A stretch of 64,000 nt of DNA from Cornus controversa. Lineage: Eukaryota > Streptophyta > Magnoliopsida > Cornales > Cornaceae. The translations under genes were made by a program, and so were the position numbers. Positions 1 through 12,340 of the stretch are shown here, in pieces; within the stretch, counting starts at the first letter, position 1, and every line of letters starts with the position of its first letter. The stretch covers positions 88,129,033 through 88,193,032 of the forward strand of contig CM048845.1 in assembly GCA_026545225.1 (NCBI GenBank), read 5' to 3'. The notes under the pieces were generated by a model. That model ran no database searches, had not been told where the DNA came from, and saw nothing but the letters and a program-made list of their open reading frames with translations.

Positions 1-946
1 GTTTATAATGACAACTTAAAAAAGTGACTAGTAAAATCGTTCATCACATTTAAAAAATCTCAAAATTAAGAATCATTGGCACATGAATTTGTTATACAAT
101 TCAAAAATTAGTTCATTATTTTTTTTTATTTTTTTTTTAAAGTAAAAAAAAATAGTTTACTAAAGCCAAAAAAAAAGAGACCATATTTTTGTGATGAGAG
201 ATGATCAACGACCAATAATTTATTAAAATAATGGTGTTTTGCAATGAATTCGATTTTCTTCGAGTGAGAGAAAAATATAATGATCTGTTGGATTTTATTT
301 AATTAGTCACGCAAACTCCTTCAGTGGCACAGGAATCAAACAGGATTTAGTGTAGGTTGGGATAAGAGATTGAAGGGTATTTTGGACTTGAATAATAATT
401 TTCAATGTATATGTGATTATTTTTTTTAATTCAGCCAAAGTAAAAAATAAACTTTTAAAATAGACCACTTTGTAATTTAGGCCTCTTAACTTTATAGTGT
501 AATTTTCCCTAATTATTAACCGAAACTTTTTTTTACTTCTATTTGATTTTTTTCCACAATTTTACATGTTAAGTTATCATTAAGCACTAACGTTCATAGT
601 ATAAATATTTTATTCTTTTATTTAGGAAGCTGATATTGGGCTCTAAAGACTTCACTCTGCTTTTTTATTAAAATAAAATTATAAAAAAGTCCTTAATCAT
701 ATAATTCTTGGTTCTGACATTTCTTAATATCATAATTGTGCTTCTCCATTAAGGTTATAAGTCTTATTAGATACTTGGAGTTGGCATCTTGCAGGTTAAT
801 TCCCACAACCAATTTCTTGATGAAAAAAAAAAACACACACACATTTGCTCATATAACTCAAGTTGCTTGATCACCCAACCATGATTAGCATATTATGAAA
901 ATTTTCTTCTTTTTTTTTTTTTTCAGTCAAATAAATCGAACTAGTA
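1..946. other. AT-rich intergenic sequence
   Basis: No convincing open reading frame, terminal repeat or RNA gene is visible. The stretch consists of A/T homopolymer runs and short low-complexity sequence typical of plant intergenic DNA. Confidence 0.6.
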
Positions 947-1177
947 TTAAGCTGAAGCAGAAGAATAATCTAATGAGATGGCCTCTAGCAACCAAGATGG
1001 CCGTACATCCCAGTCAAAACAGTCCAGTTTCAACGTTAAAGCTTGGGAACATATTGCATGTGCGACAGAATTGAAGGCAAGTGAAACTGCAGGACACTGC
1101 TGCAATATCACACGGACATCCTCAAAATTTCCTTGTAGAGGAGTTTCAACCATCTGCATCTGCATCTTCATAACCAA
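947..1177 (-). pseudogene. Unrecognised terminal-exon-like ORF (gene fragment)
   Basis: A 76-codon minus-strand ORF ending in TAA at 947. Its composition is protein-like (LQQCPAVSLAFNSV, CFDWDVRPSWLLEAISL), unlike the low-complexity ORFs around it. The sequence before its first ATGs (TTTTTTGGTTATGAAG) resembles a 3' splice site, so it could be the last exon of a gene. A hAT element is inserted 36 bp upstream (starts at 1214), and no upstream exons are recognisable beyond it. I do not recognise the family. It may be a relic, a captured fragment or a chance ORF. Confidence 0.25.
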
Positions 1178-1213
1178 AAAACCAGTTCCCTTCGATGATC
1201 ACCTCCTCATAAC

Positions 1214-1930
1214 CAGGGATGGACTCACATTGGAGCCAGTGGGGCATCAATTTTTTTTAAGTATTATATACTTATTGTTTTGGTATTATATACTTGTATA
1301 TGAGAAGTTGCGCCCCTAAAAATAAAAAAACCACTAGCCCCTTTAATATTTTTTAAAAATCTCTTTTCCTCTCCCTTTCTCTCTCTTTGTCCTCTCTCTC
1401 TCTATAAAAATTTTAAAATAATATTTTTTTTAATTTTTTAATAAATAAATTTAAATTTTGATAGAGTACTGTTTGACTACAGTTAAGTTGAGACTAACGA
1501 GACGTAGGCAAAAGGTTTACTTTGACCATGATTTTTCTCTTTTCAGAGAAGTTTAGGAATTCAAGAGTCAGTTTCTTACTATGACACGTTCTCATTTCAC
1601 TGCTACCTTTCGAATTTTAATAAGCCTTAATTGTCGGAGCACAGTCGCCTGACACTATATCGGTGTTCTTCCGATTACCTTTCTCTTGTCTTTTTTTACA
1701 ACTTGGAGTTTGACCAACTCTGGTAGATTTCTGCTCCATCAAAAATAATAAAGTAAATGTTTTTTTTTCAAAAATTCTTAATAAATAAAGTAAATGTTAT
1801 CAATGAACAATGATAAATTTACTCAATAGAATTATTACAATGGTTTGAATTTTTTTTTTTTTTCTTGTTAAAGGTCGCCCCCTCACACATGTTGTTAAAG
1901 GTCATCACAAAATTTCTGGGTCCATTACTA
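1214..1930. mobile_element. Non-autonomous hAT element with 8-bp TSD
   Basis: The 717-bp element is flanked by a perfect 8-bp direct repeat, ctcataac, at 1206-1213 and 1931-1938, the size produced by hAT transposases. The left end CAGGGATGGACTCA and the inverse of the right end TAGTAATGGACCCA match at about 10 of 14 positions. The left end resembles the CAGGGGCGGA-type ends of zf-MYM/TTF hAT elements. No transposase remains, and the interior is AT-rich with a CT-rich stretch at about 1373-1402. Confidence 0.75.
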
Positions 1931-1938
1931 CTCATAAC

Positions 1939-3160
1939 AGAAAAGAGATGTAGTTAGAGAAATCCTTAATGTTATGAAAACTAAAGTCGAAATATGAAAA
2001 AAACTGAAAAATATATAAGTACAATAGTCGCAAGCAATTGATTTGTAGATATAGAAAGAAAAGGTGAGTGAAAGATAAACAACACTAAGTGAGAGAAAAG
2101 ATAAAATGAATTGGAATTCATCATACTCCTAAACTTGATATAAAAGAGTAATTATGGTATAGAAAAAAGTAACAACCAAGGAGTGTGAGTTTCAGGACTT
2201 TTTCATAATTTTCTTCTAGGAGAAAAAGAAGACTGGAGCTCCTAAGAATATAATTGGAGCCCTAATATCACCGGCCTTTATTTATGCTTTATATATTTAT
2301 TAAAAAAGATTAATTATGAACATTCTTTTTTGGCATTACTAAACTTGGATTAGGCTCGAAGTGATTGGATTAGGTGAGTTAGAGTTAGTTTGGTTGACTT
2401 AGGCTCGAATTAAGCTCTAATCAAAGTTGGGTTAGATTTAGGTGAAGCTTGAATTACTTAATATCTGAATAAAAATACTATTGTTTAAAACAATAAAAAA
2501 AAACAAAACTGCAAAAAAAACTTTGAATAGAACTATTTTTTGAAGTAAGTCGGTTATTCATATTGACCCTTGGTAAAACTATAATGATATATATATAATT
2601 TAATATGACCATTGTTTCTTTTTTCTATAAATATAGTGTTTTTTACAAATTTTAAAAATAAAAAATAGTTAGATTAAATTTTCTAATAATAAAGTTTAGT
2701 AAAAATATTAAAGTTTAGTAAAATAATGCAAGTTCAACCTAAAAATTCATACCAAACAAAGAAATAGATGAAATGTAAATTTCATTCCATTAAATTCCTG
2801 CATACTAGACGCAACATAAGTGTGTCATTAGTTTCTCATCTAATGAGGACCACACTGGCCTGGGATGACATGGTTATCATCATAGCAAAAAGGATTGGCT
2901 CCATCACCCGCCAACCACCAACAGAATTGCTATTTTTTATCTTATTGGTTTCTCTTCGGATGAATGTAATTAACACAATTGATACTATCTTTATAGTCTC
3001 TTTTGGGTATCTTGTTTAAACAGTTATTCTAGCTGCTTGATATGTTTAGTACAATTTTGATGTCAATTAATTTGAGTTAAACTTTATTTTAGTTTTGTAT
3101 TTAACTTTTTAGATTTTTTGTTGCATAGCAGAGACTTATGTGAGTTACGCGATGCGAAAA
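1939..3160. other. AT-rich intergenic sequence
   Basis: No supported gene. An 83-codon plus-strand ORF at 2768-3019 has no recognisable domain and is probably random. The 2350-2460 stretch contains repeated 'taggctcgaa' and 'gattaggt' words without clear periodicity. Confidence 0.5.
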
Positions 3161-3164
3161 TGAT

Positions 3165-4547
3165 TCAGTTAATTTAGAGTAAAATGCTAATCCTTAAATC
3201 TAGAGGGGGGATGAATAGGTCTTCTTGTCCAATTTTTATAATTGATTAATTTTCCACAATGACTATAAATTAAGCATTCAAACCAATCACAAAATAAATA
3301 AAACAAGTAAGGAAAGTTAAATATGACACCAGGAATTTTACGTAGAAACCCTAGGCAAGGAAAAACTATGGGGTGAGGCAGAAAACTCCAGAGAAACCAA
3401 TCCACTATCTCGAAGCAAAGTACAACAGACTCTGTCCCAGACTCACACCCACTCCACTCTAACAAGAACTTCGATACGGAACACCTCAGGCTTACAATTG
3501 AGACTTCCTCATCCAACTAATGTAGATTTTCGACTAACGTCTCAATTCTTTCAGAAAAGTAGCTGAAAAAACACAAATACTCCTCAAGTATCTTGTTCCC
3601 TTCGTAGTGATTGTTTCTCCTCCTCTTCAGATAAAATCAACTAGTATCAATGAACCACCTCTGCTGCTCTGATCAAACTGTGTAGACTAATGATGTCTTT
3701 AAAAATCCGATCGATCAGACTTTAAAGAGCATCACAATTTAAACAATCTGTGTGTATGTGTTCTCAAAAATATAAACAAAGAATTTGAAAAAAAAAATCT
3801 TTTGTAAGAAAAATATCTCAATGTTTTCTCTCTCTAGAATATGAATTTATGTTCCGTAGAAAGCTTAATGAGAGAGAAACCATATGAAGTTTTTATAAAG
3901 ATTAAAAATCCTAATTTTTATTTTAAAAAAATAAGTTGAAACTAATAGGAAACAAGTCCCCACGTTTTAGGAAAGTTCTGGGTCTATTTCGAGTCAAATC
4001 TAAACAAAACAAGGCAAATCCCGCAGACCATATTGCATGGACCGGTACGGACTTCACTTGGACCGGTTCATGTCCTGTAGCAACCTCTTATGGGTTGCTG
4101 AGACCTCATGGACCGATCCAGTCTTCACTTGGACCGTTCCAACTATGTTGATACTCAATTTTGAGGTCCTGAGAACTTTTGGATAGGTCTGAAAAAGACT
4201 TGAACTGGTCCAACCTTGAAAAATATGAAAATGTGACTTTGAAACTCTATTTTTCAAGACCGGAAAACATATTTTAAAAACCTATGTGTCCTCACCAACT
4301 TACCTAGACTAAATGATGCTCAAATCATGATCACCGATGTCCATACTCATTTGTAATCACTTGAATGCTTCAATCAACCAAAATCTTTGTTGAGGCACCT
4401 CTAGATGATGCATTGATGAAAAACACACTTCAAGCTCTTAGTCTTCAACTCCATGATCGATTACAAGAATATGAATGAAAGATTACAATTCGATCAAACT
4501 TATTTTTGACACCGAATATTGCCAATTACAAATTTATACATGACAAC
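3165..4547. repeat. Possible LTR-retrotransposon-derived segment
   Basis: The stretch reads like degraded plant LTR-retrotransposon sequence. It has a G-run (agaggggggatgaatagg), a stretch like the common 'tttacgtagaaaccctaggcaagg' family, and no coherent long ORF. I could not find paired LTRs or a target duplication, so the boundaries are arbitrary. A 109-codon minus ORF (3187-3516) and a 71-codon plus ORF (3936-4151) show no domain and are probably not genes. Confidence 0.25.
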
Positions 4548-5177
4548 TTAGGCCATCCGCAACAACCTCTTCGAAATTTTACTCTCTAAATTAGCCATGT
4601 CAGTTTTTTCCAGAGCTAAGTCAGCTTTTCCTAGAGCCATGTCTATAGCTTCTGCTCTCTAAATTTTGGCACTGCAACAGCCTCTCCGAATTTTCACTCT
4701 TTAAAAATAATAATTTTTATTTTTTTAGCAACGGTTATTAACAGCTATATTTTTCATCTTATATAATAATTCATTATGGATTATCATATATTAAAAACAA
4801 TTACAAATAGCTGAAACTATACAATATCCAAGCCTGGATTAAGTAAATAAATAGGTTATGACATCCTTTGTAGCATGGAATCCAATATCTCATTTTGTCG
4901 CATATGAATTCATTCTTGCCCTTCTAGTGTTGGAATCAAATTTGGATCTATTTGCATGATTTCCTTCTCATTTTCTCATAGTTTCTCCTGAATCGCTAGT
5001 TGTCTTGTCTGGTCTTTTCTTTCTCCTCAATCTCCAGTTGTCTGGTCATCTCTTTCTCCTGAATCAACAACTATTTAGTCTTTTCTTTCTCCACTTTTCT
5101 TGCCTCTCACACCATTTTCGCTTTCCAAGATCTTCTAATTTTGTCTCAATAGGGGATTTGAGATCATTAAAAATGTT

Positions 5178-6160
5178 TTAAAATGAACTACATATCGAAT
5201 TCAAACCTTTATTTTTATCTCGGCCCTGCTTCACCTCTTTTCTTCTGGGTGGTCGTTCAAGCGGTTGACATTCCTCAACATCAAGTGAATCATTTTCTCT
5301 GATATTTTGTGAAGATTCAACCGAAGTTGAAGTTGGTAGTGTAGCTGCATGACTACATGTTGTAGATGACGTACCTACATCATTATCGAATCCACTCATT
5401 CTCTTATGTTGTTTCTTATTGTTTTTTCTGTCTTGTTCAACACAATGTGATATTCTTCACAATATGTCAGCAACTGTCTATAGTGAATTCTTTGCCACAT
5501 TATCACTTAAACATATGTTTAGTGATTGTCATCTACAAAAAAATAAGAAAAAAATAGAGTAATTAGAAGTCGAATGTTTAAAATATTTATGAGTTAAATT
5601 TAATACAGTAAAAAAACTCACTGTATCTTCATTGTTGAAGCCACTAGTGTGATTCTTGTTAATTGTAGCCATAGATCCAAAAAAATTGCTCATTATTTTA
5701 TGCATGGTGGACCAACGATTCATGAGACCATTTGGATTTCTGGAAGATGGATCACCAAGTTGAAGCAGATAATTTTCCTTCACTCGGTCCCATAACTTTT
5801 TTCTAGTTTGGTCTGCACTCTTAATTACATCACTGGAGATGACCAACCAAGCCTTGCGTAAAGCCTCATTTTCGGCCGTCGTCCAATTAGGCATCCGAAT
5901 AACAGGTTCCTTGAGTAAGGTTCAACGCTACTTGATTCTGGTATTTCAGGAACATAATATTGGTAAGGAAATTGGGATTTTGGTGCACTACTCCAATAAT
6001 ATGGAGTATTATCGGGTTGTGACTACAAAAACAAACCGATATTATTTTCGTCAAATTTCAAAAAGTCATCGGTCAGTTGGGAGTTGTAGTAAAATGGTGA
6101 TCTCAGATCCATTCAATTGGAATAATATAGAAATAAAAGTTAAAATAGACAAAAATAAAT
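5178..6160 (-). pseudogene. Harbinger ORF2 (Myb/SANT-like, NAM-associated) pseudogene
   Basis: Remnant of the DNA-binding accessory protein of PIF/Harbinger elements, which in known families helps the transposase bind DNA and enter the nucleus. The best part is at 5615-5894: MPNWTTAENEALRKAW, then RSTMHKIMSNFFG-like and SGFNNEDT motifs matching the trihelix-like domain annotated in plants as 'glutathione S-transferase T3-like' or 'NAM-associated'. Upstream, PYYWSSAPKSQFPYQY (about 5930-6000) is the usual N-terminal linker. Downstream (5178-5399), QPLERPPRRKEVKQGRDK is the basic R-P-x-R-K segment of the C-terminal part. In-frame stops at about 5910 and 6030 and frame changes make it non-functional, although an intron may explain the break near 5600. 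Confidence 0.7.
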
Positions 6161-6678
6161 AAATGAAGCTTGGTGGAGTAGTGAATAGAGATGAGTTGGA
6201 TGTGATTTGGATGGTGGTAGGAGTGGGGGTATTTATAGAGTTGAATTTTTTTTTTTTTTTTGGACCTTTTTTCAAAAATATAGCCGTTAAGGCACTATTT
6301 GTGTCAGCCAAAGAGTAGCTTAACGGCTACATTGGCAGATTATAATTAGGAAAAAAAATGAAAAAATAATAATTTTTTAGGCCAATATATGCCTTGGGCA
6401 CTATTAGATTCAGCCAAATAATGGCCAAGAACTATATTATTTATTTACTAATTTTTTTATATAAAAAAAAATAGACCAAAAAGTGAAAAAAAAAATAGTT
6501 TTTGGAGGCAACAGGTAGTCCAAACGGGCTCTTACTGTTTGTTGCCCCCTTTTTTAAAAAAGAAATTTGGTTTTTTTTTTTAAACTTAGGCTTAAAACGA
6601 TTTCGTTTTAAACAAAAAAAAAAAATTTAAATCCAGCAAGCACGGGCCAACGAGGAGGCCCGTGAGAGGAGGTGGGCA

Positions 6679-7504
6679 TAGGGATGGCAACGGAGCGGGT
6701 ATGCCAAAACCCTACCCTGCTCCGTCAAGGAAATACTCAATTCATCTCCCATTAAGAACTCTAACGGGTTTGTGGTAAGCATACCACCACTGCCCCGTTT
6801 AGAGAAAGAGAGAAATAGCAGAATTCTTAAAATTCTTTCATTTATTTGCTTTGAATTTGATGTTTGGGCTAAATGTACCCAAACGATGATACAACACTCC
6901 TACGGTCAAAACCCCAATATATAAGACCAAACAAAATGACACAAACATACGTACATATGTAGATGGAGATAGAAACAGTTTTAGTCTTCAAGAAATTTTT
7001 TATTATAAATCTATTATGTACACAAGATAGAGTGAGTTCTCTTTTAGCCACAAGATAAAGAGAGGAATAGAGCAGAACAAGATAAAGAGATAGTGAGAGA
7101 AAGAGATAGTACCTTCATGGTTTCACCGGGATAAAATTATCGCCAAGAGATCTCTAGGGTTTCAAATAACATCTAAGTACGTTCTTTCTAACACTCTTTC
7201 TCATTTTGTTGTTCAGTCAGACCCATGAATGAAATTTGAAAATTATTTTTTACTAAAAAGGTAAACCCTAGTGGCTGTCATACATCTAGTATACTATATT
7301 TATATAAGTAATATAATAATAAAAGAAATGGCACACTCCATACAATTATTTCAATATATATATAATCAGGGCAGGGCGGGTATTAGGCAAGTTTTCTTAA
7401 AAAATTATACCCGCCCCTACTCCTATTAGGGACATACCAAATCCCCTCCATTAGGGGCGGAACGGGGTGAAAACCTGTTGGGGAGGAGAAAATTGCCACC
7501 CCTA
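6679..7504. mobile_element. hAT MITE family A, copy 1 (nested)
   Basis: Begins TAGGGATGGCAACGG and ends with the inverse (GCCACCCCTA). The near-terminal sequence is rich in G+C (gagcgggtatgcc, ggcggaacgggg). The flanking 8-mers ggtgggca and ggtaggcg agree at 6 of 8 positions, an aged hAT-size duplication. It has inserted in Harbinger element 1 and is related to 11640-12210 and 32309-32830 by ends and GC-rich borders. Confidence 0.7.
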
Positions 7505-8297
7505 GGTAGGCGTGCCTCACTTAAGTGAGTCCATTGTGGCCATATTTGGTTCATTCTCGCCAAACTAGCCCTCTAACGAGACGGTTGGAGATGGCCTTAG
7601 AACATATAGCAGGTAACAAATAATTCAAAGAGAAAATTAGAAAAACTAAAAAAAAAAGGGGAAAAAGAAAATCAATTAGCGACTCTTTATTTCTGTTGCC
7701 TAATCTTCTCAAGTGTAGGAGAAAGTATTGAATACTTTAGATGTACCATACCCCATCATACATTCAACTGATGGTGAGTTGATATTTCCTATTATCAAGA
7801 CAAATAGAAAGTTTTCATCCGCTGAATGTGTAAGAGCGTCTCCAACGCTCTCTCAAAAGTAGTGCCAAAGTCAAAATATAACAGCCAATATATTGAGATG
7901 CACCCCAACACTCTCCTATGCAAGCTCTTAAAATATAATATTCTTAAAACTTTTGCTATATATAGCAGCGTGTTATATCTTCATATGACAAGACGTTTTT
8001 TTTTTGTTTTTTGTGCACAGCTGGCCATCAATTCAGCTTCAACCATCAGATATGAAAAAAAGTGATATTCGTCCAACGGCTAGAATCCAAGAAAACAAAA
8101 TAAAAAAATTAGTTCACAATAGATAGTTTTTTAACGACTAGAATCCAACAAAATAAAATAAAAAATTCAACTCACAACAACTATTTTTTTTAATAGTAAT
8201 TTGTATGCCAATTTACTATTTTACCCTAAAATAATACCTATAAATTTTCTCTTCTTAAGTTTTTATTTCATACACAAATTTTTTTGCAAAAGAAAAA

Positions 8298-9269
8298 TGA
8301 AAGTCACTCAACAATCAACAAGGCGGAGAAATTTATTCACACTGGTTCAAGATGTAACAGTTTGCAATGCTTGGTTGAACGTCACCCAATATCCAATTGT
8401 TGGTAACTCGTAATCACAAAGTAATTTTTGGAATCAGATATTCCAAAATTATCTTGATCACAGCAACGACCAAATTGTACGATCACAAAGTTCTATTCAA
8501 TCTCATTGGGGCATAATCCTGAAGTGTTGTGGTAAATAAAGTGGGTGCCTCACACAAATTGAAAATAAGCAATAAAGTGGAATGAATGAAACAGATAAGG
8601 TGAGATTTCTACTTTTCTTGTTAGTTCTAATTTTAATTTTTATACATCTAATTTTGTTTTATATTCTAGCTTCTTCAAGCAAAAAGTATGTATTATGAAA
8701 ATAAAAAGAAACATTTTTCTTTGGATCACTGTTGGGCAATCTTGGAACATTGCATTAAGTGGAAAGATTTGACATCCTCCAAAAAGCCAAAGTCTCCTCC
8801 CATATTCCTCTTCCTCATTCCAAATTCCTAAGACACTCATATCTCTCGATTCCAATCAAGATCCAATCGGAATTTCCGTTGACTCCCCAAGAATCAAAAG
8901 GCCTAGTGGAAGGAAAGTTGCAAAAGAATCACGTAGAAAAAACAAGATAACAGATACTTCAGACACTCGTTTTTGTGATTTGATGGAGAAATTTAACAAA
9001 AATGCAACTGATGCAAGTGAGAGTAGAATAAAGACGTTTGAAATGGAAGATAGAAAAGTTAGAGTAATGGAGCAAATGAATCAAATGGAGTAGGAAGAAA
9101 AGAAGCCAAGGAGAAAGAGAGAGATGATATGATTATGAGTATGGACCTTTCCAACATGGACCCTCAGGCAAAAGTTTATTACTAGCTACGCAATGATGAG
9201 CTTGCTATCAAACTACTAGCATATTCAACAAACCCTGATTATTATGCTCCTCTTCCCCTATCTCAATGA
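8298..9269 (+). pseudogene. Harbinger ORF2 (Myb/SANT-like) pseudogene
   Basis: Starts with ATG at 8298. RRRNLFTLVQDVTVCNAWLN and YPIVGNS match the start of the trihelix-like domain of the Harbinger accessory protein. A stop follows at about 8410, and the same frame continues with SNFWNQIFQNYLDH and RSQSSIQSHWGII. After a low-complexity, probably intronic stretch, HCWAILEHCIKWKDL (8725-8775) is the conserved H-C-W...K-W block, and IKRPSGRKVAKESRRKNK (about 8890-8950) is the basic linker. The C-terminal end approaches YAPLPLSQ before TGA at about 9267. At least three stops or frameshifts separate these blocks. Its partner transposase lies downstream on the opposite strand. Confidence 0.7.
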
Positions 9270-9616
9270 TTATTTATTTTATTTTGTTATGCTTATGTTT
9301 TTTTTTTGTTAAGCTTGTGTATTTGATTATCCTTTTATTTTGAAATGAAGTATTAAAATGTCAAACATAAAATCAAGCAACTATATATTTGATTTTACTA
9401 GATAGCATCATAAACAACCACAAGCTAAATAAAATACAAACACTCACATTAAAAAAAAAATTCCACTTGTACATATACCTAGTGTACAAAAACACACATA
9501 TTAATAAATCAAGGCTCCAAACGAAAGATATCAAAATTCACTCAATCTAGCTCTCCTTGTCGTGACCACAAACATTCTCTAAGATCATTGCAGAGTGTCT
9601 GATAGATTGCAGAAGA

Positions 9617-10777
9617 TTAAATCATACGATGACGAACGAGGAACTCAAAAAATAAGGGTGTCAGCTCTCGTGACACTTCAACTAGATGCACCATTTCGGG
9701 TGCATCATACTCGTCATCTAAAGAGTCATCACGCTTATCTTCAATAATAATGTTATGCAAAATTATGCAAGCCTTCATGATATAACCAAGATCTTCATGG
9801 CTCCAAAATCTTGCTGGCCCCCGCACAATAGCAAAATGTGTTTGTAGTGCACCAAATGTTCTTTCCACATCCTTCCGATATGACTCCTGCATTATTGCAA
9901 ATAGTTGCCTCTTTAATCCTTGAGGTTGAGAAATCATTTGGACAAGAGTTGTCCACTCAGGATAGATATCATCAGCAAGATAATATTCCATTGGTGGCCA
10001 GTAAGGCAGGAAGAGCATGTCCTTCAATGAGATCCAGGCATACCAAAAAAAGCACACCATATCCACAAATCATACGAAGCCACTACTTCAAGTATAATTC
10101 TTGGTTTATGTACATGCCCAGTGAATTGTCCATGCCATGCAGTAGGACAATTCTTCCTTTTCCAATGCATACAATCCAAACTCCCTAACATTCCGGAAAA
10201 TCCACGTTCTCCCCCTCCCGTAATAGTCTAGAAATGTCCGCCTCAGACGGCAATCTTAGATATTCTTCACCATAAATGCTAATGATTCCTACATATAATC
10301 TCTTCAGAGACTCAATTGTTGTGCTTTCATCAATCCTCACATACTCATTAACATCATTAGTGGGCATACCATATGCAAGCATCCTAATTGCCGCAGTCAT
10401 CTTTTACAAACCGGATAATCTGGTAAAACTGATAGCTTCAATCTTTTGGACAAAGTAGTCATCATATTGTTGAATCTCATTTAATATACGAAGGAACAAT
10501 GGACGATTCATTCGAAAGCGTCTTCAAAAGATGTTGGCCGGGTAAACAAGATTTTCAATGAAGTAATTATTAGTTAGTCGCTCATTGTCGGAGATTCTAT
10601 CAATGTGGATGTATCGCCGACCACTTACAGAATCAACGTGCATAATTGGTTGGTTATCTCATTGTATTTTCCCTTTGTGAAATTCTGACGTTATAAGTTC
10701 TATAACTTTTGTGGATCTTCATCAAATGAAGATTTATTGAAATCTCCTCTCAAAATTGCTCTTCTCAAATTGCTCAT
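9617..10777 (-). pseudogene. PIF/Harbinger DDE transposase pseudogene
   Basis: The catalytic protein of the element, a DDE-superfamily nuclease of the 'ALP1-like / DDE_Tnp_4' family. In minus-strand order: MSNLRRAILRGDF (start at 10777), a basic RRYI-like segment, FRMNRPLFLRILNEI (about 10490), TAAIRMLAYGMPTNDVNEY (10340-10400), RLPSEADI, then the GMLGSLDCMHWKRKNCPTAW block (about 10130-10190), which contains the catalytic-region D. The C-terminal part at 9617-10066 reads YYLADDIYPEW, QESYRKDVERTFGALQ and ACIILHNIIIED, the last two spanning the final acidic residue. Frameshifts near 10190, 10400 and 10520, plus stops, disrupt it. A deletion removed sequence between the LWIWCAFFG block and YYLADD. 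Confidence 0.8.
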
Positions 10778-11017
10778 TGTAGTATTAAAATTATGATGAA
10801 GGATGATAGTTTGTAGTTTGTAGGTAGAGGATGATAGTTTTTATAGATGAAGAAATGATAGTTGAGAATGGTAGTCGAAAATTATAGTTGAAAAAGAATA
10901 ATTATTGTGTAAAAAAATAGCATTTTGAATGAAACACACTGTTGAAACAGAATTGCTGGAATATAGCATTTAGGCACTCTAGCGCCTCTTAAAATATAAC
11001 TTTAGGAGATGCTCCAA

Positions 11018-11631
11018 GGGATATGATAATAATTTATCTGTGTAGACACTATCTTATTCTTTACCAGCTTTACTGAGTCAGGTTTTTGTTGGCGAACACG
11101 TGGGCCCTTCTTGATAATAAAAAAAATACACGTGGGCCCTTCAGCGTGTCCAACATTATCAGAAAAGCATACCTTTTTGCTCTGATGAGAACCGGAGTCT
11201 ATGATTCCTTTATCAAAACAAGCCCAACGTAATATTAGATTGAAATTTTATTTATTTATTTAATGTGAGAAAAAATTCACACACCCACTTAACAGATAAA
11301 TTTAAACATTTAGCTTTTTAAATGTGAAAAGCACAAATGTACCAATTAATAAACTATAACCCTAGATTGAAATTTGAATATTAATGCCCTAAGACGTGCC
11401 TTGTGTCTTTATATATTTAAATTTAATGCAACAAAGAAATGTTAAAACTATTTGACTAATTGGGTGCTCCAGGTTACTAAAGGTCATTCCTATAGAGCCA
11501 AGGTCATCAGGTTCTCTTTTGTCACCATTATATGATGGTGCTGCCAAAAGTGCTTCTCAGGTTGGTCTTGTTTTCACTCTGTTTTTTTTTATATTGGAAG
11601 TGGTTTTACTTCCATGCCTAGTTGTTGATGT
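11018..11631. other. Intergenic spacer with a short direct repeat
   Basis: No gene. The word acacgtgggcccttc occurs twice (about 11096 and 11130), separated by an A-rich spacer. Each copy contains a CACGTG G-box core, but with no adjacent gene start a regulatory role is unsupported. Confidence 0.45.
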
Positions 11632-11639
11632 ATCACTAG

Positions 11640-12210
11640 TAGGATAGCAACAAGGCGGGACGGGGTGGATTTTACCTTTTTCATAATCGAAATCATTTAA
11701 CTTTCTCCGTCTCGAAATTGTGTATAAATGAGGCGGGACGGGTTTTGACTTTCTTATTTCCATAACCGTTTAATTTTTTTCGCTCCGTCCTGTTTATACA
11801 TTTTTTTTTTTAATGCAAAAATTTGTATAATAATAAATCTGATATTTTGATACATATACACCAAAAACACACATTTGGTACTTGCAACACAATGGATAAT
11901 ATTGAATCATCCATTACTGATATAATAAACTTGTATAGTTGTATGATATACATAATATTAATATTTTCTTTATACATTATTAATATTTTCTCTATATATA
12001 TTATATATAAGTATAAATATATATATATATACTTAAACGGAGCGGGTACCCATCAGAGTTGGGTCTTACCCCCGTCCCCGCCCCGTTTAAACGCGGGTTA
12101 TTTTCTCTAACCCCATCCCTACCCCATTTCTTTAAACGGTTTCGTAAATGAGTTTTAAACGGGACGAAACCGGGCGGGTACCTGTCGGGGCGGGCAAATT
12201 GTCATCCCTA
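11640..12210. mobile_element. hAT MITE family A, copy 2 (perfect TSD)
   Basis: The 571-bp element has a perfect 8-bp target duplication, atcactag, at 11632-11639 and 12211-12218. It starts TAGGATAGCAACAAGG and ends TTGTCATCCCTA, so the terminal ~12 bp are inverted repeats. GC-rich borders (ggcgggacgggg; gggcgggtacc) flank an AT-rich centre with a TA run at about 12010-12030. The 95-codon ORF inside it (11823-12110) is low complexity and not a gene. It ends about 750 bp upstream of the NLR start codon. Confidence 0.88.
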
Positions 12211-12340
12211 ATCACTAGGGTATGCCTTACATTTTTCTCTTGCACAATTTTTCTTTTATTTATAAAATCATTCCATTCGGTAAAACAAAAATGTTAAAGC
12301 TATTTAATTAATTTCAAGATGTTGATTAATGATAATCTAT

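Larger units (their letters stand above)
4551..7596 (-). mobile_element. PIF/Harbinger element 1 (ORF2 only, non-autonomous)
   Basis: The 3,046-bp element is flanked by TTA on both sides (4548-4550 and 7597-7599), the 3-bp target duplication of PIF/Harbinger transposons. The ends are inverted: GGCCATCCGCAAC on the left against GGCCATCTCCAAC read inward from the right. It carries a decayed Myb/SANT-like second ORF (5178-6160) but no DDE transposase. An 826-bp hAT MITE (6679-7504) is nested in it, so the original element was about 2.2 kb. Confidence 0.8.
7834..11014 (-). mobile_element. PIF/Harbinger element 2 (both ORFs, decayed)
   Basis: The 3,181-bp element carries a Myb-like ORF2 (plus strand) and a DDE transposase (minus strand) in convergent orientation. 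The left end is GAGCGTCTCCAACG after TAA (7831-7833). Read inward, the right end is GAGCATCTCC, followed outside by CAA (11015-11017), a one-base-decayed copy of the TAA duplication. Both genes contain stops and frameshifts, so the copy is inactive. Confidence 0.75.
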
